From NCBI RefSeq assembly GCF_002910915.1, contig NZ_NEUF01000054.1, positions 34,154 to 98,153 of the forward strand: 64,000 nucleotides of DNA. Direction: 5' to 3'. Below are positions 15,905-25,314 of the stretch, in pieces; positions within the stretch are counted from its first letter, which is position 1; every line of letters starts with the position of its first letter. The notes under the pieces were generated by a model, which worked only from the letters and a program-made list of their open reading frames with translations, searched no databases and was not told the origin of the DNA. The position numbers and the translations under genes were made by a program. Source of the DNA: Streptomyces sp. SM10. Its GTDB lineage: Bacteria > Actinomycetota > Actinomycetes > Streptomycetales > Streptomycetaceae.

Positions 15905-18040
15905 ATGGAACCGGGGAACCCCTTGAACAGCAGCAAGCACACGGAGCTGGCGAACCACGCCTGGTCCGTCGCCGACCTTCTGCGCGGCGATTACAAGCAG
16001 TCCGACTACGGGAAGGTCATCCTTCCGTTCACGGTGCTGCGCCGCCTGGAGTGCGTGTTGGAGCCGACGCGGGAGAAGGTCGCGGAGGAGGTCGTCCGGT
16101 GCAAGGAACAGGACCTCGACCCTGACTACTTCCTGCCACGTGCCGCGGGCCACTCGTTCTACAACACGAGCGGCCTGACGCTCAAGAAGATTGCCGGTGA
16201 CGCGGGCAACGCGGCCACCAATCTTCAGATGTACGTCGCCGGCTTCTCGCCCAACGCCCGCGAGGTACTGGAGAAGTACAAGTTCGCCCAGCAGATCACG
16301 GCGCTCGACGAAGCGAACCTGCTGTACAAGGTCATCGGCAAGTTCACCGACCTGGACCTGCGCCCCGAGGCCGTGTCCAACCACCAGATGGGGTACATCT
16401 TCGAGGAGCTGATCCGCCGCTTCTCCGAGCAGTCCAACGAGACCGCGGGTGAACACTTCACCCCGCGCGAAGTCATCAAGCTCATGGTCAGCCTGCTCAT
16501 CGCTCCCGACGGCGACGCGCTGAGCCTGCCGGGTGTCGTACGCACGGTCATGGACCCGGCCTGCGGCACGGGCGGCATGCTCAGCGCGGCCGAGGACCAC
16601 ATCAAGGCGTACAACGAGCACGCGACGGTGGAGGTGAGCGGCCAGGAACTCAACCCGGAGTCCTGGGCGATCTGCCGGTCCGACCTGATGATCAAGGGGC
16701 AGGAACCGGAGAACATCGCGTTCGGCAACTCCTTCTCGGACGACGGCCACAAGCGGGAGAAGTACGACTACCTGCTGGCCAACCCTCCGTTCGGCGTGGA
16801 GTGGAAGAAGGTCAAGGAGGCAGTGGAGTTCGAGCACAACAGCCTCGGCGACTCCGGCCGCTTCGGCGCGGGCCTGCCGCGCATCAACGACGGCTCGCTG
16901 CTCTTCCTCCAGCACATGATCTCGAAGATGAAGCCGGTGGACGTGAAGGGCGGGGGCGGTTCGCGCATCGCGATCGTCTTCAACGGCTCACCGCTCTTCA
17001 CCGGCGCGGCCGGCTCGGGCGAGTCGGAAATCCGCCGCTGGATCCTGGAGAACGACTGGCTGGAGGCGATCGTCGCCCTGCCGGACCAGCTCTTCTACAA
17101 CACGGGGATCTCCACCTACTTCTGGATCCTGACGAACCGCAAGGACGCCCAGCACAAGGGCAAAGTCGTGTTGCTGGACGCGCGTGACCAGTGGGTGAAG
17201 ATGCGAAAGTCGCTGGGCGACAAGCGCAAGGAACTGGGCGACGGCACGGGCGGCAAGCCGAACCACATCGCCGACATCACCCGCTTGTACGGGAACGCGG
17301 TGGCGGTCGCGGCGGACCCAGAACACCCGCTGCACCGCAAGGTGAAGGTCTTCGACAACGAGGCGTTCGGCTACCAGCGGATCACGGTGGAACGACCGCT
17401 GAAACTGCGGTTCGAGCTGACTGAGGAGACGCTGGCCGCGTTGCTCGCGTCGAAGCCGGTGCAGAAGTGGGCGGAGGAGCGGTTCCTGCCGCGCGAACCG
17501 GAGCTGGCGGCGAAGGCGAAGGCCCGGCGGAAGCTGACGGACGAGGAGGAAGCGCGGTTCCGGGATCTGGCGGAGACCGAGACCACGCTGCTCGCCGATG
17601 CGCTGCTTCCGCTGAAGGACTCAACCTGGGTGACCAAGTCGGAGGCGCAGGTGGCGGTGCGGAGCGCGATGGCGGATGCCGGGGTGCAGGGGCCGACGGG
17701 TGCGACGTTCACGAAGGCGCTGCGGGACACGGTGGGGGTGCGGGACCCGGAGGGCGAGGTTCAATTGCTCAAGGGCGGCGAACCCGAGCCGGACAGCGAG
17801 CTGCGCGACTACGAGAACGTGCCGCTGGGCGAGGACGTCGAAGAGTACCTGAAGCGGGAGGTGCACCCGCACGTGCCGGACGCGTGGATCGACCACACGA
17901 AGACGAAGGTGGGATACGAGATCCCGTTCACGCGGCACTTCTACGTGTACAAGCCACCGCGACCGTTGGCGGAGATCGACGCTGAGCTGAAGACGCTCGA
18001 AGCGGAGATTCAGGCACTGCTGGGTGAGGTTACGGAATGA
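15905..18040 (+). CDS. hsdM: Type I restriction system methylase subunit
   Basis: 711 aa. Residues 10-150 match the HsdM N-terminal helical domain (HAWSVADLLRGDYKQSDYGK). The methylase core has FEELIRRFSE, the DPACGTGG SAM-binding motif (217-224) and NPPFG (293-297), both intact. It transfers a methyl group from SAM to adenine N6 in the target chosen by HsdS, as part of an M2S(R2) complex. The protein is longer than classic HsdM (about 500 aa): about 200 residues after 500 form a charged, helix-rich extension ending in a coiled-coil-like AEIDAELKTLEAEIQALLGE. The stop overlaps the hsdS start (ATGA). Confidence 0.93.
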   Translation: MEPGNPLNSSKHTELANHAWSVADLLRGDYKQSDYGKVILPFTVLRRLECVLEPTREKVAEEVVRCKEQDLDPDYFLPRAAGHSFYNTSGLTLKKIAGDAGNAATNLQMYVAGFSPNAREVLEKYKFAQQITALDEANLLYKVIGKFTDLDLRPEAVSNHQMGYIFEELIRRFSEQSNETAGEHFTPREVIKLMVSLLIAPDGDALSLPGVVRTVMDPACGTGGMLSAAEDHIKAYNEHATVEVSGQELNPESWAICRSDLMIKGQEPENIAFGNSFSDDGHKREKYDYLLANPPFGVEWKKVKEAVEFEHNSLGDSGRFGAGLPRINDGSLLFLQHMISKMKPVDVKGGGGSRIAIVFNGSPLFTGAAGSGESEIRRWILENDWLEAIVALPDQLFYNTGISTYFWILTNRKDAQHKGKVVLLDARDQWVKMRKSLGDKRKELGDGTGGKPNHIADITRLYGNAVAVAADPEHPLHRKVKVFDNEAFGYQRITVERPLKLRFELTEETLAALLASKPVQKWAEERFLPREPELAAKAKARRKLTDEEEARFRDLAETETTLLADALLPLKDSTWVTKSEAQVAVRSAMADAGVQGPTGATFTKALRDTVGVRDPEGEVQLLKGGEPEPDSELRDYENVPLGEDVEEYLKREVHPHVPDAWIDHTKTKVGYEIPFTRHFYVYKPPRPLAEIDAELKTLEAEIQALLGEVTE

Positions 18041-19293
18041 ACGCAAATATTCCACTGAAGCGTGTAGCTCGTGTTCAATACGGGCTGGGGCAGCCGCCGA
18101 AACTTTCGGACTACGGAGTCCCTATTCTCCGAGCAACAAACATCACAAGGGGGAAGATCACAGAAAGTGGTCTACTCCGAGCGAAGTTGGAAGACCTTCC
18201 CATCGAGAGAGCACCACTTCTTCGGGAAGGGGAAATTCTCGTCGTGCGAAGTGGCGCCTACACAGGAGACTCAGCAAGAGTTTCTGGGAAGTGGATTGGA
18301 AGTGCACCAGGCTACGACCTTCGAGTCACTCCGCAGGGAGCCGACTCTCGATACCTGGCACATTCACTGCTGAGTTCTGTGGCCCTGGATCAAATGAAGC
18401 TGGCCAGCTCACGAGCCGCTCAGCCGCACCTCAACGCCGACGAATTGGGAGGGGTAGAGCTATGGTTTCCTTCTCTGGATGAGCAGCGCCGCATCGCTGA
18501 CTTCCTCGACGCAGAAACCGCCCGCATGGCTCAGCTCACCACCGCGCTGCATCGCTTCGATCAGGACGTTCGAGAGCGAGAGCGCACTGTCCTTGCGAAT
18601 GTACTGAACGCGGACACACAAGAGGCTCAAGACGACTTGCCCTCGGGGTGGCGATGGACTCCTCTCATGCACCTAACCGATCAATTTCGACAGATCATGT
18701 ACGGCATCGTGCTGCCTGGCCCCAATGTTCCTGACGGGGTTCCGATCGTAAAAGGTGGAGATGTCGCCGCCAACCGTCTCTCGCTGGCGACCCTGAATCG
18801 GACGACCCATGAAGTCGAGTCCTCCTACGAACGATCTCGTCTCATTGGCGGCGACTTGGTGATCGCCATCCGCGGAAGTGTTGGCGAACTTGCGACCGTG
18901 CCAACCGAGTTGGCGGGGGCCAACCTCACACAGGATGCTGCACGGATCTCCATCGGAGCCTCCACCAACCGCAATTGGCTACGCCTGGTACTCGGATCCC
19001 CTCTAGTCGCACATCAGATCCAAAAGCGCATCACAGGGGCAACAATCAAAGGGATCAACATTTGGGATCTGAAGCGAGTGATGATCCCCACGCCCAACCC
19101 TGCCGTACAGAAAACGTTGGCCCAAAAGGCTGGTGGCGCAATCGCAACACACGAAGCTCTGAGATCACGCGTGGCTCAGCACCGCAAATTGGTAGCCGAA
19201 CGCCGCCAAGCCCTCATCACCGCCGCCGTGACCGGCCAGTTCGACGTCTCCACCGCCAGCGGCCGCAACGTAACGGACGGAGTCACGGCATGA
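18037..19293 (+). CDS. hsdS: Type I restriction system specificity subunit
   Basis: 418 aa, normal for a two-TRD HsdS. The first target-recognition domain spans about 1-150 (VPILRATNIT, ILVVRSGAYTG), a conserved helix follows (PSLDEQRRIADFLDAETARM), the second TRD covers about 205-365 (VPIVKGGDVA, LVIAIRGSVGE), and the second helix region ends LVAERRQALITAAVTG. It sets the bipartite DNA sequence that the complex methylates or restricts. Base composition drops clearly: the 60 bases from 18121 contain only 29 G/C, while hsdM and hsdR are typical high-GC genes. That fits exchange of TRDs by horizontal transfer. It overlaps hsdM and hsdR by 4 bp at each end. Confidence 0.93.
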   Translation: MNANIPLKRVARVQYGLGQPPKLSDYGVPILRATNITRGKITESGLLRAKLEDLPIERAPLLREGEILVVRSGAYTGDSARVSGKWIGSAPGYDLRVTPQGADSRYLAHSLLSSVALDQMKLASSRAAQPHLNADELGGVELWFPSLDEQRRIADFLDAETARMAQLTTALHRFDQDVRERERTVLANVLNADTQEAQDDLPSGWRWTPLMHLTDQFRQIMYGIVLPGPNVPDGVPIVKGGDVAANRLSLATLNRTTHEVESSYERSRLIGGDLVIAIRGSVGELATVPTELAGANLTQDAARISIGASTNRNWLRLVLGSPLVAHQIQKRITGATIKGINIWDLKRVMIPTPNPAVQKTLAQKAGGAIATHEALRSRVAQHRKLVAERRQALITAAVTGQFDVSTASGRNVTDGVTA

Positions 19294-22200
19294 GCCCCAT
19301 ACACAGCGAGTCCGCCTTCGGCGAAGCCATCGTCTCGGCCATGACCGAGCGCGGCTGGCGTGAAGCACGTCCTGAGGACTACGCGGCAGACCGAGGCCTG
19401 GACGCCAAAGAGCTGTTCGCCTTCCTCAACGAGAGTCAGCCGCGCGAATGGAGCGAGCTCGCCGCCGTCTATGGCAATGACGTCAACGCCGCCGAGCGCG
19501 GCTTCGCCCAGCGCCTCGACAAGGCCATCAGTGACGACGGCCTCCTCCACGTCCTCCGCAACGGCGTCAAGGACCGGGGCGTCCGCCTCCGTGTGGCCTA
19601 CTTCAAGCCGAACCTCGTCACCGACGACTCCGTCCTGGACGGCTACCGCGCCAACCGCCTCACCGTCGTACGCGAGCTCGCCTACGCCACGAAGCAGGCC
19701 GACTGGGGCAACAAGCTCGACCTGACCCTGTTCCTGAACGGCATCCCCGTCGCCACCGCCGAGTTGAAGAACCCGATCACCCGGCAGGGCGTCGAGCACG
19801 CCAAGGAGCAGTACCGCACCGACCGCGACCCCACCGAGCCGATCTTCACCCGCCGCGTCATCGCCAACTTCGCCGTCGACCCGGACCTCATCTTCGTCGC
19901 CACCCAGCTCCGGGGCAAGAACACCCGCTTCCTCCCGTTCAACACCGGCTCCAACGGTGCCGGCCTGCCCGGTGGCGCCGGAAACCCGGCCCCCACCGCG
20001 TACGGCACGTACGCCACCTCCTACCTGTGGGAGCAGGTCTGGGCGCGGGACAACTGGCTGGACCTGCTCCAGCGGTACGTACATCAGCAGAAGAACAAGA
20101 CCCCCGGCGGCGGTACCACCAAGTCGACGATCTTCCCGCGCTTCCACCAGTGGGACGTGGTCAAGAAGCTCACCACCCACGCCGCGACCTTCGGCGTCGG
20201 CCAGAACTACCTCGTCATGGCCTCCGCCGGCTCCGGCAAGTCGAACACCATCGGCTGGCTCGCCCACCGACTGAGCGACCTCCACGCCGACACCGACCCC
20301 CGCACTCTCGACCCGGACGCGCTGTCCGCCGGCCGGATCAAGCCGGGTACGCCGGTCTTCGACAAGGTCATTGTCATCACCGACCGCCGAAACCTCGACG
20401 CGCAGCTCCGCGAGACGGTCGGCAGCTTCTCGCAGACCGAGGGCCTGGTCGTGAAGGTGGACGAGAAGCACGGCTCGAAAAGCGAGCAGCTCGCCCGTGC
20501 GCTGTCCCGCGACACCGGCAAGATCGTGACCGTCACCCTGCACTCGTTCCCCGCGCTCATCGACTACATCGAGCGCAACCCGACCGAGATCAAGGGCACG
20601 AACTTCGCCATCGTCATCGACGAGGCCCACTCCTCCCAGTCCGGCGACGCCTCCACCGCCGTCAAGGCCGCCCTGCGCGACCTCGGCCTGGACGCGGACT
20701 CGGACGAACCGGGCGCGAGCGCCGTCACGGTCTACGAGAAGCTGAGGAAGAAGGCCGCGGAGCGTTCGCAGGCCGCGAACCTCTCCTACTTCGCTTTCAC
20801 CGCCACCCCGAAGGCGAAGACGCTGGAACTCTTCGGCACGGAAGACACCGTGGACGGCAAGTCGGCCTACCGCCCCTTCCACACGTACTCCATGCGCCAG
20901 GCCATCGAGGAAGGCTTCATCCTCGATCCGCTGCGGAACTACGTCACGTACAACACCTACTGGAAGCTGGTGAACCAGAACGCGGACGAGCGGGAGGTGG
21001 ACCCGTCCAGGGCCAACACCCTGCTCGCCCGGTACGCGCTCACCCACGAGCACACCGTCTCCCAGCATGCCCAGGTGATCGTCGAGCACTTCGTGACGCA
21101 CTCCCGGGGCCGGCTCGGCGGGCGGGCCAAGTCCATGGTCGTGACGGCCTCGCGGCAGTCCGCCGTGGAGATGGCGCGGGCGATCAAGAGCTACATCAAG
21201 GACCGGGACTACGACACCAAGTACCCGGACCTGGGTGTCCTGGTGGCGTTCTCCGGCGTGCTGAAGATAGGCGATGACGACGAGACGACCGAGCCGAAGG
21301 AAAACGGCGGGATCGCGGAGAGCGCACTGCCGAAGGCGTTCGCCTACACGCGGGCCGATGACAAGGCGGCACGCGCGGGCGGCCGGGGCCAGCAGGAGTT
21401 CAGGATCCTCGTCGTCGCGGAGAAGTACCAGACGGGCTTCGACCAGCCGTTGCTGACGACCATGTACGTCAACAAGACGCTGACCGGGATCTCTGCCGTC
21501 CAGACCCTCTCCCGCCTCAACCGCACCGCCGACCACAAGGCCCAGGCCGACCTGGCGGTCCTGGACTTCGTGAACGACGCCGAGGACATCCGGGACGCGT
21601 TCCGCCCGTACTTCGAGGAGGCCAACACCCTCCCGTCCGACCCGAACCTGCTCTACACCGCGCAGAGCCGGGTGATGTCGGCGCCGATCATCTCGGAGTC
21701 GGAGATGGACGAGTTCGCCACGGCCTACTTCGCGGCGAAGGAGAAGGCGGCCGGCTCGCAGGCCAAGTGGGAGAAGCTGCACGCGGAGCTGTACCGGCTG
21801 CTCTCCCCCGCCGTCGCGCGCTTCACGCCGCTCGTGGAGAGCGAGGAGGAGGACGACGTGGAGACGGCGGAGGACTTCCGCGCGAACCTCAACGACTACG
21901 TACGCAAGTACGGCTTCCTCGCCCAGATCGTCCCGTACCACGACCCCGAGCTGGAACGCCTCCACCTCTACGGCCGCTACCTCCTCAACCGGCTTCCGCG
22001 CCGCGCGGACGGTGGCGTGGACATAGGCGAGATCGACCTCAGTCACCTGCGCGTGGAGAAGACGGGCGAATACGACGTCTCCCTGAACCCCGAGGGCTCG
22101 ACCGAACTCCCAGGGTTCGGTGACGGCTCAGGCGGCGCGGCGGAGGAGGAGAAGTCGCTGCTGTCGGAGCTGATCGAGGCGTTCAACGCCAAGTTCGGCA

Positions 22201-22472
22201 CGGACTTCACCGAGGAGGACGTCCGCAAGCCGTTCAACAAGACCAAGGAAGACCCCAAGGTCCGGGCGGCGGCCGTCGTCAACGACGAGGCCAACTTCGG
22301 CAAGGTCTTCGACCGGGCCTTCGCCGACAACATGGCCGACCACATCGAGAACACCGCCGGCATAGGGCGCCAGTACTTCGGCCCCGACAAGAGCTTCCGC
22401 TCGAACCTGGACCGCAGCGCACGGCGGGCGGCGTGGCGGATGATCCGCCGCGAGGAGAACGTGGACGAGTAG
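19290..22472 (+). CDS. hsdR: Type I restriction system endonuclease/translocase
   Basis: 1060 aa, full length. The ATG at 19290 overlaps the hsdS stop (ATGA); an open frame extends further upstream but lies inside hsdS. The N-terminal PD-(D/E)XK nuclease has D144 (NKLDLTLFLNG) and the E-x-K of TAELKNP (158-160). The SF2 motor follows: Walker A ASAGSGKSNT (311-320), DEAH (444-447), motif III FTATPK, and a helicase C domain with SAVQTLSRLNRT. The C-terminal region (about 880-1060) is the HsdM-binding helical part. It cuts DNA after ATP-driven translocation when the HsdS site is unmethylated. All catalytic motifs are intact, so the system should be active. Confidence 0.95.
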   Translation: MSPIHSESAFGEAIVSAMTERGWREARPEDYAADRGLDAKELFAFLNESQPREWSELAAVYGNDVNAAERGFAQRLDKAISDDGLLHVLRNGVKDRGVRLRVAYFKPNLVTDDSVLDGYRANRLTVVRELAYATKQADWGNKLDLTLFLNGIPVATAELKNPITRQGVEHAKEQYRTDRDPTEPIFTRRVIANFAVDPDLIFVATQLRGKNTRFLPFNTGSNGAGLPGGAGNPAPTAYGTYATSYLWEQVWARDNWLDLLQRYVHQQKNKTPGGGTTKSTIFPRFHQWDVVKKLTTHAATFGVGQNYLVMASAGSGKSNTIGWLAHRLSDLHADTDPRTLDPDALSAGRIKPGTPVFDKVIVITDRRNLDAQLRETVGSFSQTEGLVVKVDEKHGSKSEQLARALSRDTGKIVTVTLHSFPALIDYIERNPTEIKGTNFAIVIDEAHSSQSGDASTAVKAALRDLGLDADSDEPGASAVTVYEKLRKKAAERSQAANLSYFAFTATPKAKTLELFGTEDTVDGKSAYRPFHTYSMRQAIEEGFILDPLRNYVTYNTYWKLVNQNADEREVDPSRANTLLARYALTHEHTVSQHAQVIVEHFVTHSRGRLGGRAKSMVVTASRQSAVEMARAIKSYIKDRDYDTKYPDLGVLVAFSGVLKIGDDDETTEPKENGGIAESALPKAFAYTRADDKAARAGGRGQQEFRILVVAEKYQTGFDQPLLTTMYVNKTLTGISAVQTLSRLNRTADHKAQADLAVLDFVNDAEDIRDAFRPYFEEANTLPSDPNLLYTAQSRVMSAPIISESEMDEFATAYFAAKEKAAGSQAKWEKLHAELYRLLSPAVARFTPLVESEEEDDVETAEDFRANLNDYVRKYGFLAQIVPYHDPELERLHLYGRYLLNRLPRRADGGVDIGEIDLSHLRVEKTGEYDVSLNPEGSTELPGFGDGSGGAAEEEKSLLSELIEAFNAKFGTDFTEEDVRKPFNKTKEDPKVRAAAVVNDEANFGKVFDRAFADNMADHIENTAGIGRQYFGPDKSFRSNLDRSARRAAWRMIRREENVDE

Positions 22473-22483
22473 GCCCCTACGTA

Positions 22484-22538
22484 CGCGGGAGGGCCCCGCC
22501 GCACGCCGAATCAGCGTCGCCGGCGGGGCCCTCCCGCG
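22484..22538. terminator. Strong bidirectional terminator after hsdR
   Basis: A perfect 18-bp inverted repeat (22484-22501 with 22521-22538) around a 19-nt loop, almost all G/C. It starts 11 bp after the hsdR stop and ends 8 bp before the stop of the convergent DUF397 gene, so it can serve both. Confidence 0.75.
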
Positions 22539-22546
22539 CACGTTGC

Positions 22547-22750
22547 TCAGCCGGCGACGATCCCGACGAACCCGGCCCATGCTTTGGGGCCAACTGTCAG
22601 CACCGGGCCGTTCGACTGCTTCGAGTCCCGGATGTGCACCTGGGTGGCAGCCGCAGCGACCTCAACGCACTCGCCGCCGTTGCCGGTGCTGTAGCTGCTC
22701 TTGAACCACGCCAAATCGGAGGTCGCCAGCCTGGTGTGGTGCATGGTCAT
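22547..22750 (-). CDS. DUF397 protein
   Basis: 67 aa. It carries the family signature LAWFKSSYSTGNGGECVEVA near the start and VHIRDSKQSNGPVLTVGPKAWAGF at the end. DUF397 proteins are small partners of XRE/DUF5753 regulators in Streptomyces; in some pairs they behave like the toxin or effector half and affect development or antibiotic production. It overlaps the upstream XRE gene by 4 bp (ATGA), which indicates translational coupling. Confidence 0.9.
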   Translation of the reverse strand: MTMHHTRLATSDLAWFKSSYSTGNGGECVEVAAAATQVHIRDSKQSNGPVLTVGPKAWAGFVGIVAG

Positions 22751-23613
22751 TTCTCTCCCAGAAGCTTCTCGATGAACTCCGAGGACTCACGTGGAGTGAG
22801 AGCCTGTGACCGGATGATGCCATAACGGGCTTCGAGTTCTCGGACTGCTGCAAGACCTGTGTAGAGACGGCTGTCACCCTGCACTTCGGCATACGCGATG
22901 CGCTGCCCCTGCGCGGTGTCGATCAGCGTGAACGGCCCTCCGAGCGCCGCGTGATCCTCTCGGTCCAGAGGCATCACCTGCACTTCGACGTTGCGCTTCC
23001 TTCCAAGGCGCAACAGTTGTTCCAACTGGCCGTGTAGCGCTGGCCGACCACCGATCGGCCTGCGAAGTACGGCCTCATCGACGATGAAACTCAACAGCGG
23101 TGCAGGACGTCGGTCGTAGATCTCCTGCCTGGCCAGTCGAGCAGATACCCCTTGCTCAATGACTTCGTCGTCAAGAAGCGGACGCTCTTGCTGGAATCCA
23201 GCCCGCGCATAGTCTGCCGTTTGCAACAACCCTGGCACCGCGTACAGCCCGTATACGCAGAGGGCAACCGCCTTCGCCTCCAACCGCGCAGCATCCCGGA
23301 AGAACGCCGGATACTGCGACCGAGCCAACTCCTCCTTCAACGCCACCAGGAGCCCGCCGGCCTCCAGTACCCGGTCCGCCTTGTCCACGAACCCCGGCTG
23401 CGGGACGCGCCGCCCCTGCTCGAACGAGGCCACCGACTGCGCGGCGTACCCCACCCGCTTGCCGAACTCAACCCGGTCCAGCCCGGCCCGCGTCCGCAGC
23501 AGCTTCAGTTGGCGCCCGAACGCCACCGCCACCCCGTTCTCCGACTGTCCCTCCGGCCGCGTCCCCGGCGGGTGCTCCACACCCTCACCCGCAACCGCCT
23601 CATCCTGCGTCAC
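22747..23613 (-). CDS. XRE-family regulator with DUF5753 domain
   Basis: 288 aa from the GTG at 23613, which has GGTGGCGG just upstream; an in-frame start at 23688 would add 25 residues. An N-terminal XRE helix-turn-helix (FGRQLKLLRTRAGLDRVEFG, SVASFEQGRRVP) is followed by DUF5753 (YGLYAVPGLLQTADYARA, FIVDEAVLRRPIGG, VMPLDREDHAALGGPF). This is the regulator half of the XRE/DUF397 pairs found in dozens of copies in Streptomyces. It is probably autoregulatory. The C-terminal half is less GC-rich than the N-terminal half. Confidence 0.9.
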   Translation of the reverse strand: MTQDEAVAGEGVEHPPGTRPEGQSENGVAVAFGRQLKLLRTRAGLDRVEFGKRVGYAAQSVASFEQGRRVPQPGFVDKADRVLEAGGLLVALKEELARSQYPAFFRDAARLEAKAVALCVYGLYAVPGLLQTADYARAGFQQERPLLDDEVIEQGVSARLARQEIYDRRPAPLLSFIVDEAVLRRPIGGRPALHGQLEQLLRLGRKRNVEVQVMPLDREDHAALGGPFTLIDTAQGQRIAYAEVQGDSRLYTGLAAVRELEARYGIIRSQALTPRESSEFIEKLLGEK

Positions 23614-24129
23614 CCGCCACCGCCTGCCCCACGTACGTACACGTCCCACCCAACTGCGTACAAACAAGCCGAGAGAGGGACCGTTCACAGATTTGCCGTG
23701 TCGGCGGCGCCCGCTCCGACTCGTCCCACTCGGGCACCGTAACGAGCTGCGCGGTTACGCGCCCGTCATTCTCGCGACGTTCCCTCGAAGGAGCGGCCCG
23801 ACGCTCGGGACTCGAGAGCCGAACTTCGTGCGCCGGAACAGGCTCGTTCACACCTTGGAGTTACAGCGATCAAGAGCCAGGCCCGACGCTTGAGCTTCGG
23901 GATTCGGGGGCCAAGATGCGAGCTTCGTGATCCGAGCGATGTTGTTCACCCGGTAGGTAGAAGAAGGGTTTGGGAAAACCTCCCCACCCCCCTGCCCCTC
24001 CACAACCAGCTGATATGACTAAATGTGATCAGCTTGCGGCGCAGAGTCACGTCTGCTTACGGTGCCCCCAACGAATCGACCCCGACGCGGTGCACAAACA
24101 CCAGGCCGGGGTCTCACCCCAAGATCGAA
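23614..24129. other. Intergenic region between divergent genes
   Basis: 516 bp with no supported gene. It must contain the XRE gene promoter and the promoter of the plus-strand winged-helix gene. Part of it (about 23930-24030) is AT-richer, includes a T/A-rich run before a pyrimidine tract, and holds one inverted repeat annotated separately. Confidence 0.4.
24008..24034. repeat. Inverted repeat, possible operator
   Basis: AGCTGAT (24008-24014) and ATCAGCT (24028-24034) are perfect 7-bp inverted arms with a 13-bp AT-rich spacer. It lies about 100 bp upstream of the next plus-strand gene in an AT-rich pocket, so it could be a regulator site. Confidence 0.3.
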
Positions 24130-25188
24130 ATGGACGATCTCGTGGCTACCGAGCACCTTAGCCCCGCCCTCCGCGCACCCGCATCCTCGCGCCCGTACGC
24201 GAAAGCCCACCCCGGCTACGGCAAGCGGGCCGCGCCGGACCAACGCACGCCCCATGCAAATGACTTCGCCCTGATGCCGGAGCGCGAGCGGTACATCGCC
24301 GGATACGTCGACCAGCTCCCCGACGGCGCGGCCATGGACATCAAGTCACTCGCCAAGAGCCTCCCGCTGTACGGCCAGATGGCAGTCTCCAGCGCCCTGA
24401 GGGCCCTGGGCGTCGCCGGGCACCTGCGGCGCGTGCGATGCCTGGCCGGCCTGGGCGACCAGGTCCGCTGGGTCTCCCGCACCTACTGGTCCCGCACTGC
24501 CCGCGACAACGAGTGGTGGGACGCCTTCCTGACCGGCGAGGACAGCCGCCCGGCCCCGGAAGCGACGTCCGCTCCCCCGTCGGCCGACACCGTTCCACGG
24601 GCCCCGGCCGCATCCGAGCCCCTGCCCGTGACACCGCCCCCGGCTGCCGAGCCCAGGCGAACCCCGCAGCCGACCACCGCTGCCCCCGCTGCCTCCGTAC
24701 CCGAGCAGCGCGCTCCCGCGGCGGCTTCGTCCGCGGCCTCCCCGGCCTACCTCGCACTGGCCCAACTCGGCCGCGCGGAACCGCGACTGGCCCTCTCCGC
24801 AGCTGACTGTCAGGTCCTGGAGCCCTTGGCCGCCGCGTGGTTCGTACGCGGCGTGGACTCGGCCTACCTCACCCAGGCCCTCACCGCAGGCATCCCCGCG
24901 CAGGTCGGCTCCCCCATCGGCTTCGTACGCCGCCGCCTCACCGACAAGCTTCCCCCGCACCTGCCCGCCAGCTCCGCCCCCGCCTCGACCACCGCCCCGA
25001 CTCGCCGCGTCGTCGCGGAGTGCACCGAATGCGGCCGACCCGGACCGCCGGAAGCGCTCCCCGACGGCCTCTGCCGCCCCTGCCGCACCACCGCATCGCC
25101 AGCCCCTTCCGCCACAGCGACTCCGCCTGTCGAACGTGACGTACACGCGCTGGTCAGCCAGCTCCGCGACCTGACCCGCGTGCCCTGA
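24130..25188 (+). CDS. Winged-helix/zinc-ribbon protein, function unknown
   Basis: 352 aa from the ATG at 24130; a GTG at 24142 is equally possible and neither has a strong ribosome binding site. Residues about 45-120 look like a winged-helix or MarR-like unit (MDIKSLAKSLPLYGQMAVSS), with ALRALGVAGHLRRVR as the recognition-helix region. A long Ala/Pro-rich linker follows, then a helical segment (QVLEPLAAAWFVRGVDSAYL) and a C-terminal zinc ribbon, CTECG...LCRPC. Proteins of this make-up are frequent in Streptomyces near XRE/DUF397 loci and are taken to be DNA-binding, but their role is unknown. No membrane segment. Confidence 0.65.
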   Translation: MDDLVATEHLSPALRAPASSRPYAKAHPGYGKRAAPDQRTPHANDFALMPERERYIAGYVDQLPDGAAMDIKSLAKSLPLYGQMAVSSALRALGVAGHLRRVRCLAGLGDQVRWVSRTYWSRTARDNEWWDAFLTGEDSRPAPEATSAPPSADTVPRAPAASEPLPVTPPPAAEPRRTPQPTTAAPAASVPEQRAPAAASSAASPAYLALAQLGRAEPRLALSAADCQVLEPLAAAWFVRGVDSAYLTQALTAGIPAQVGSPIGFVRRRLTDKLPPHLPASSAPASTTAPTRRVVAECTECGRPGPPEALPDGLCRPCRTTASPAPSATATPPVERDVHALVSQLRDLTRVP

Positions 25189-25314
25189 CCCTCCTCGATC
25201 CCTCCTCGATCGACTTGGTGCATTCGCCCTGAACCGCCAGGTGTTGAGCCATAGACTCCAGCCGTCAACGCCTACGGTGTCGGGCCGTTGCGCGTCCCCG
25301 CAGGAGGAGATCAC

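Noticed and set aside
18975..19289. An N-terminal extension of hsdR upstream of 19290
   Set aside because: The open frame is the out-of-phase end of hsdS. The ATGA overlap at 19290-19293 and the start of the HsdR fold fix the start.
19176..22046. A 956-aa open frame antisense to hsdR
   Set aside because: It is a mirror of hsdR's third-position G/C bias. Its translation is low-complexity (Val/Gly/Leu/Arg) without domains, while the plus strand has all HsdR motifs.
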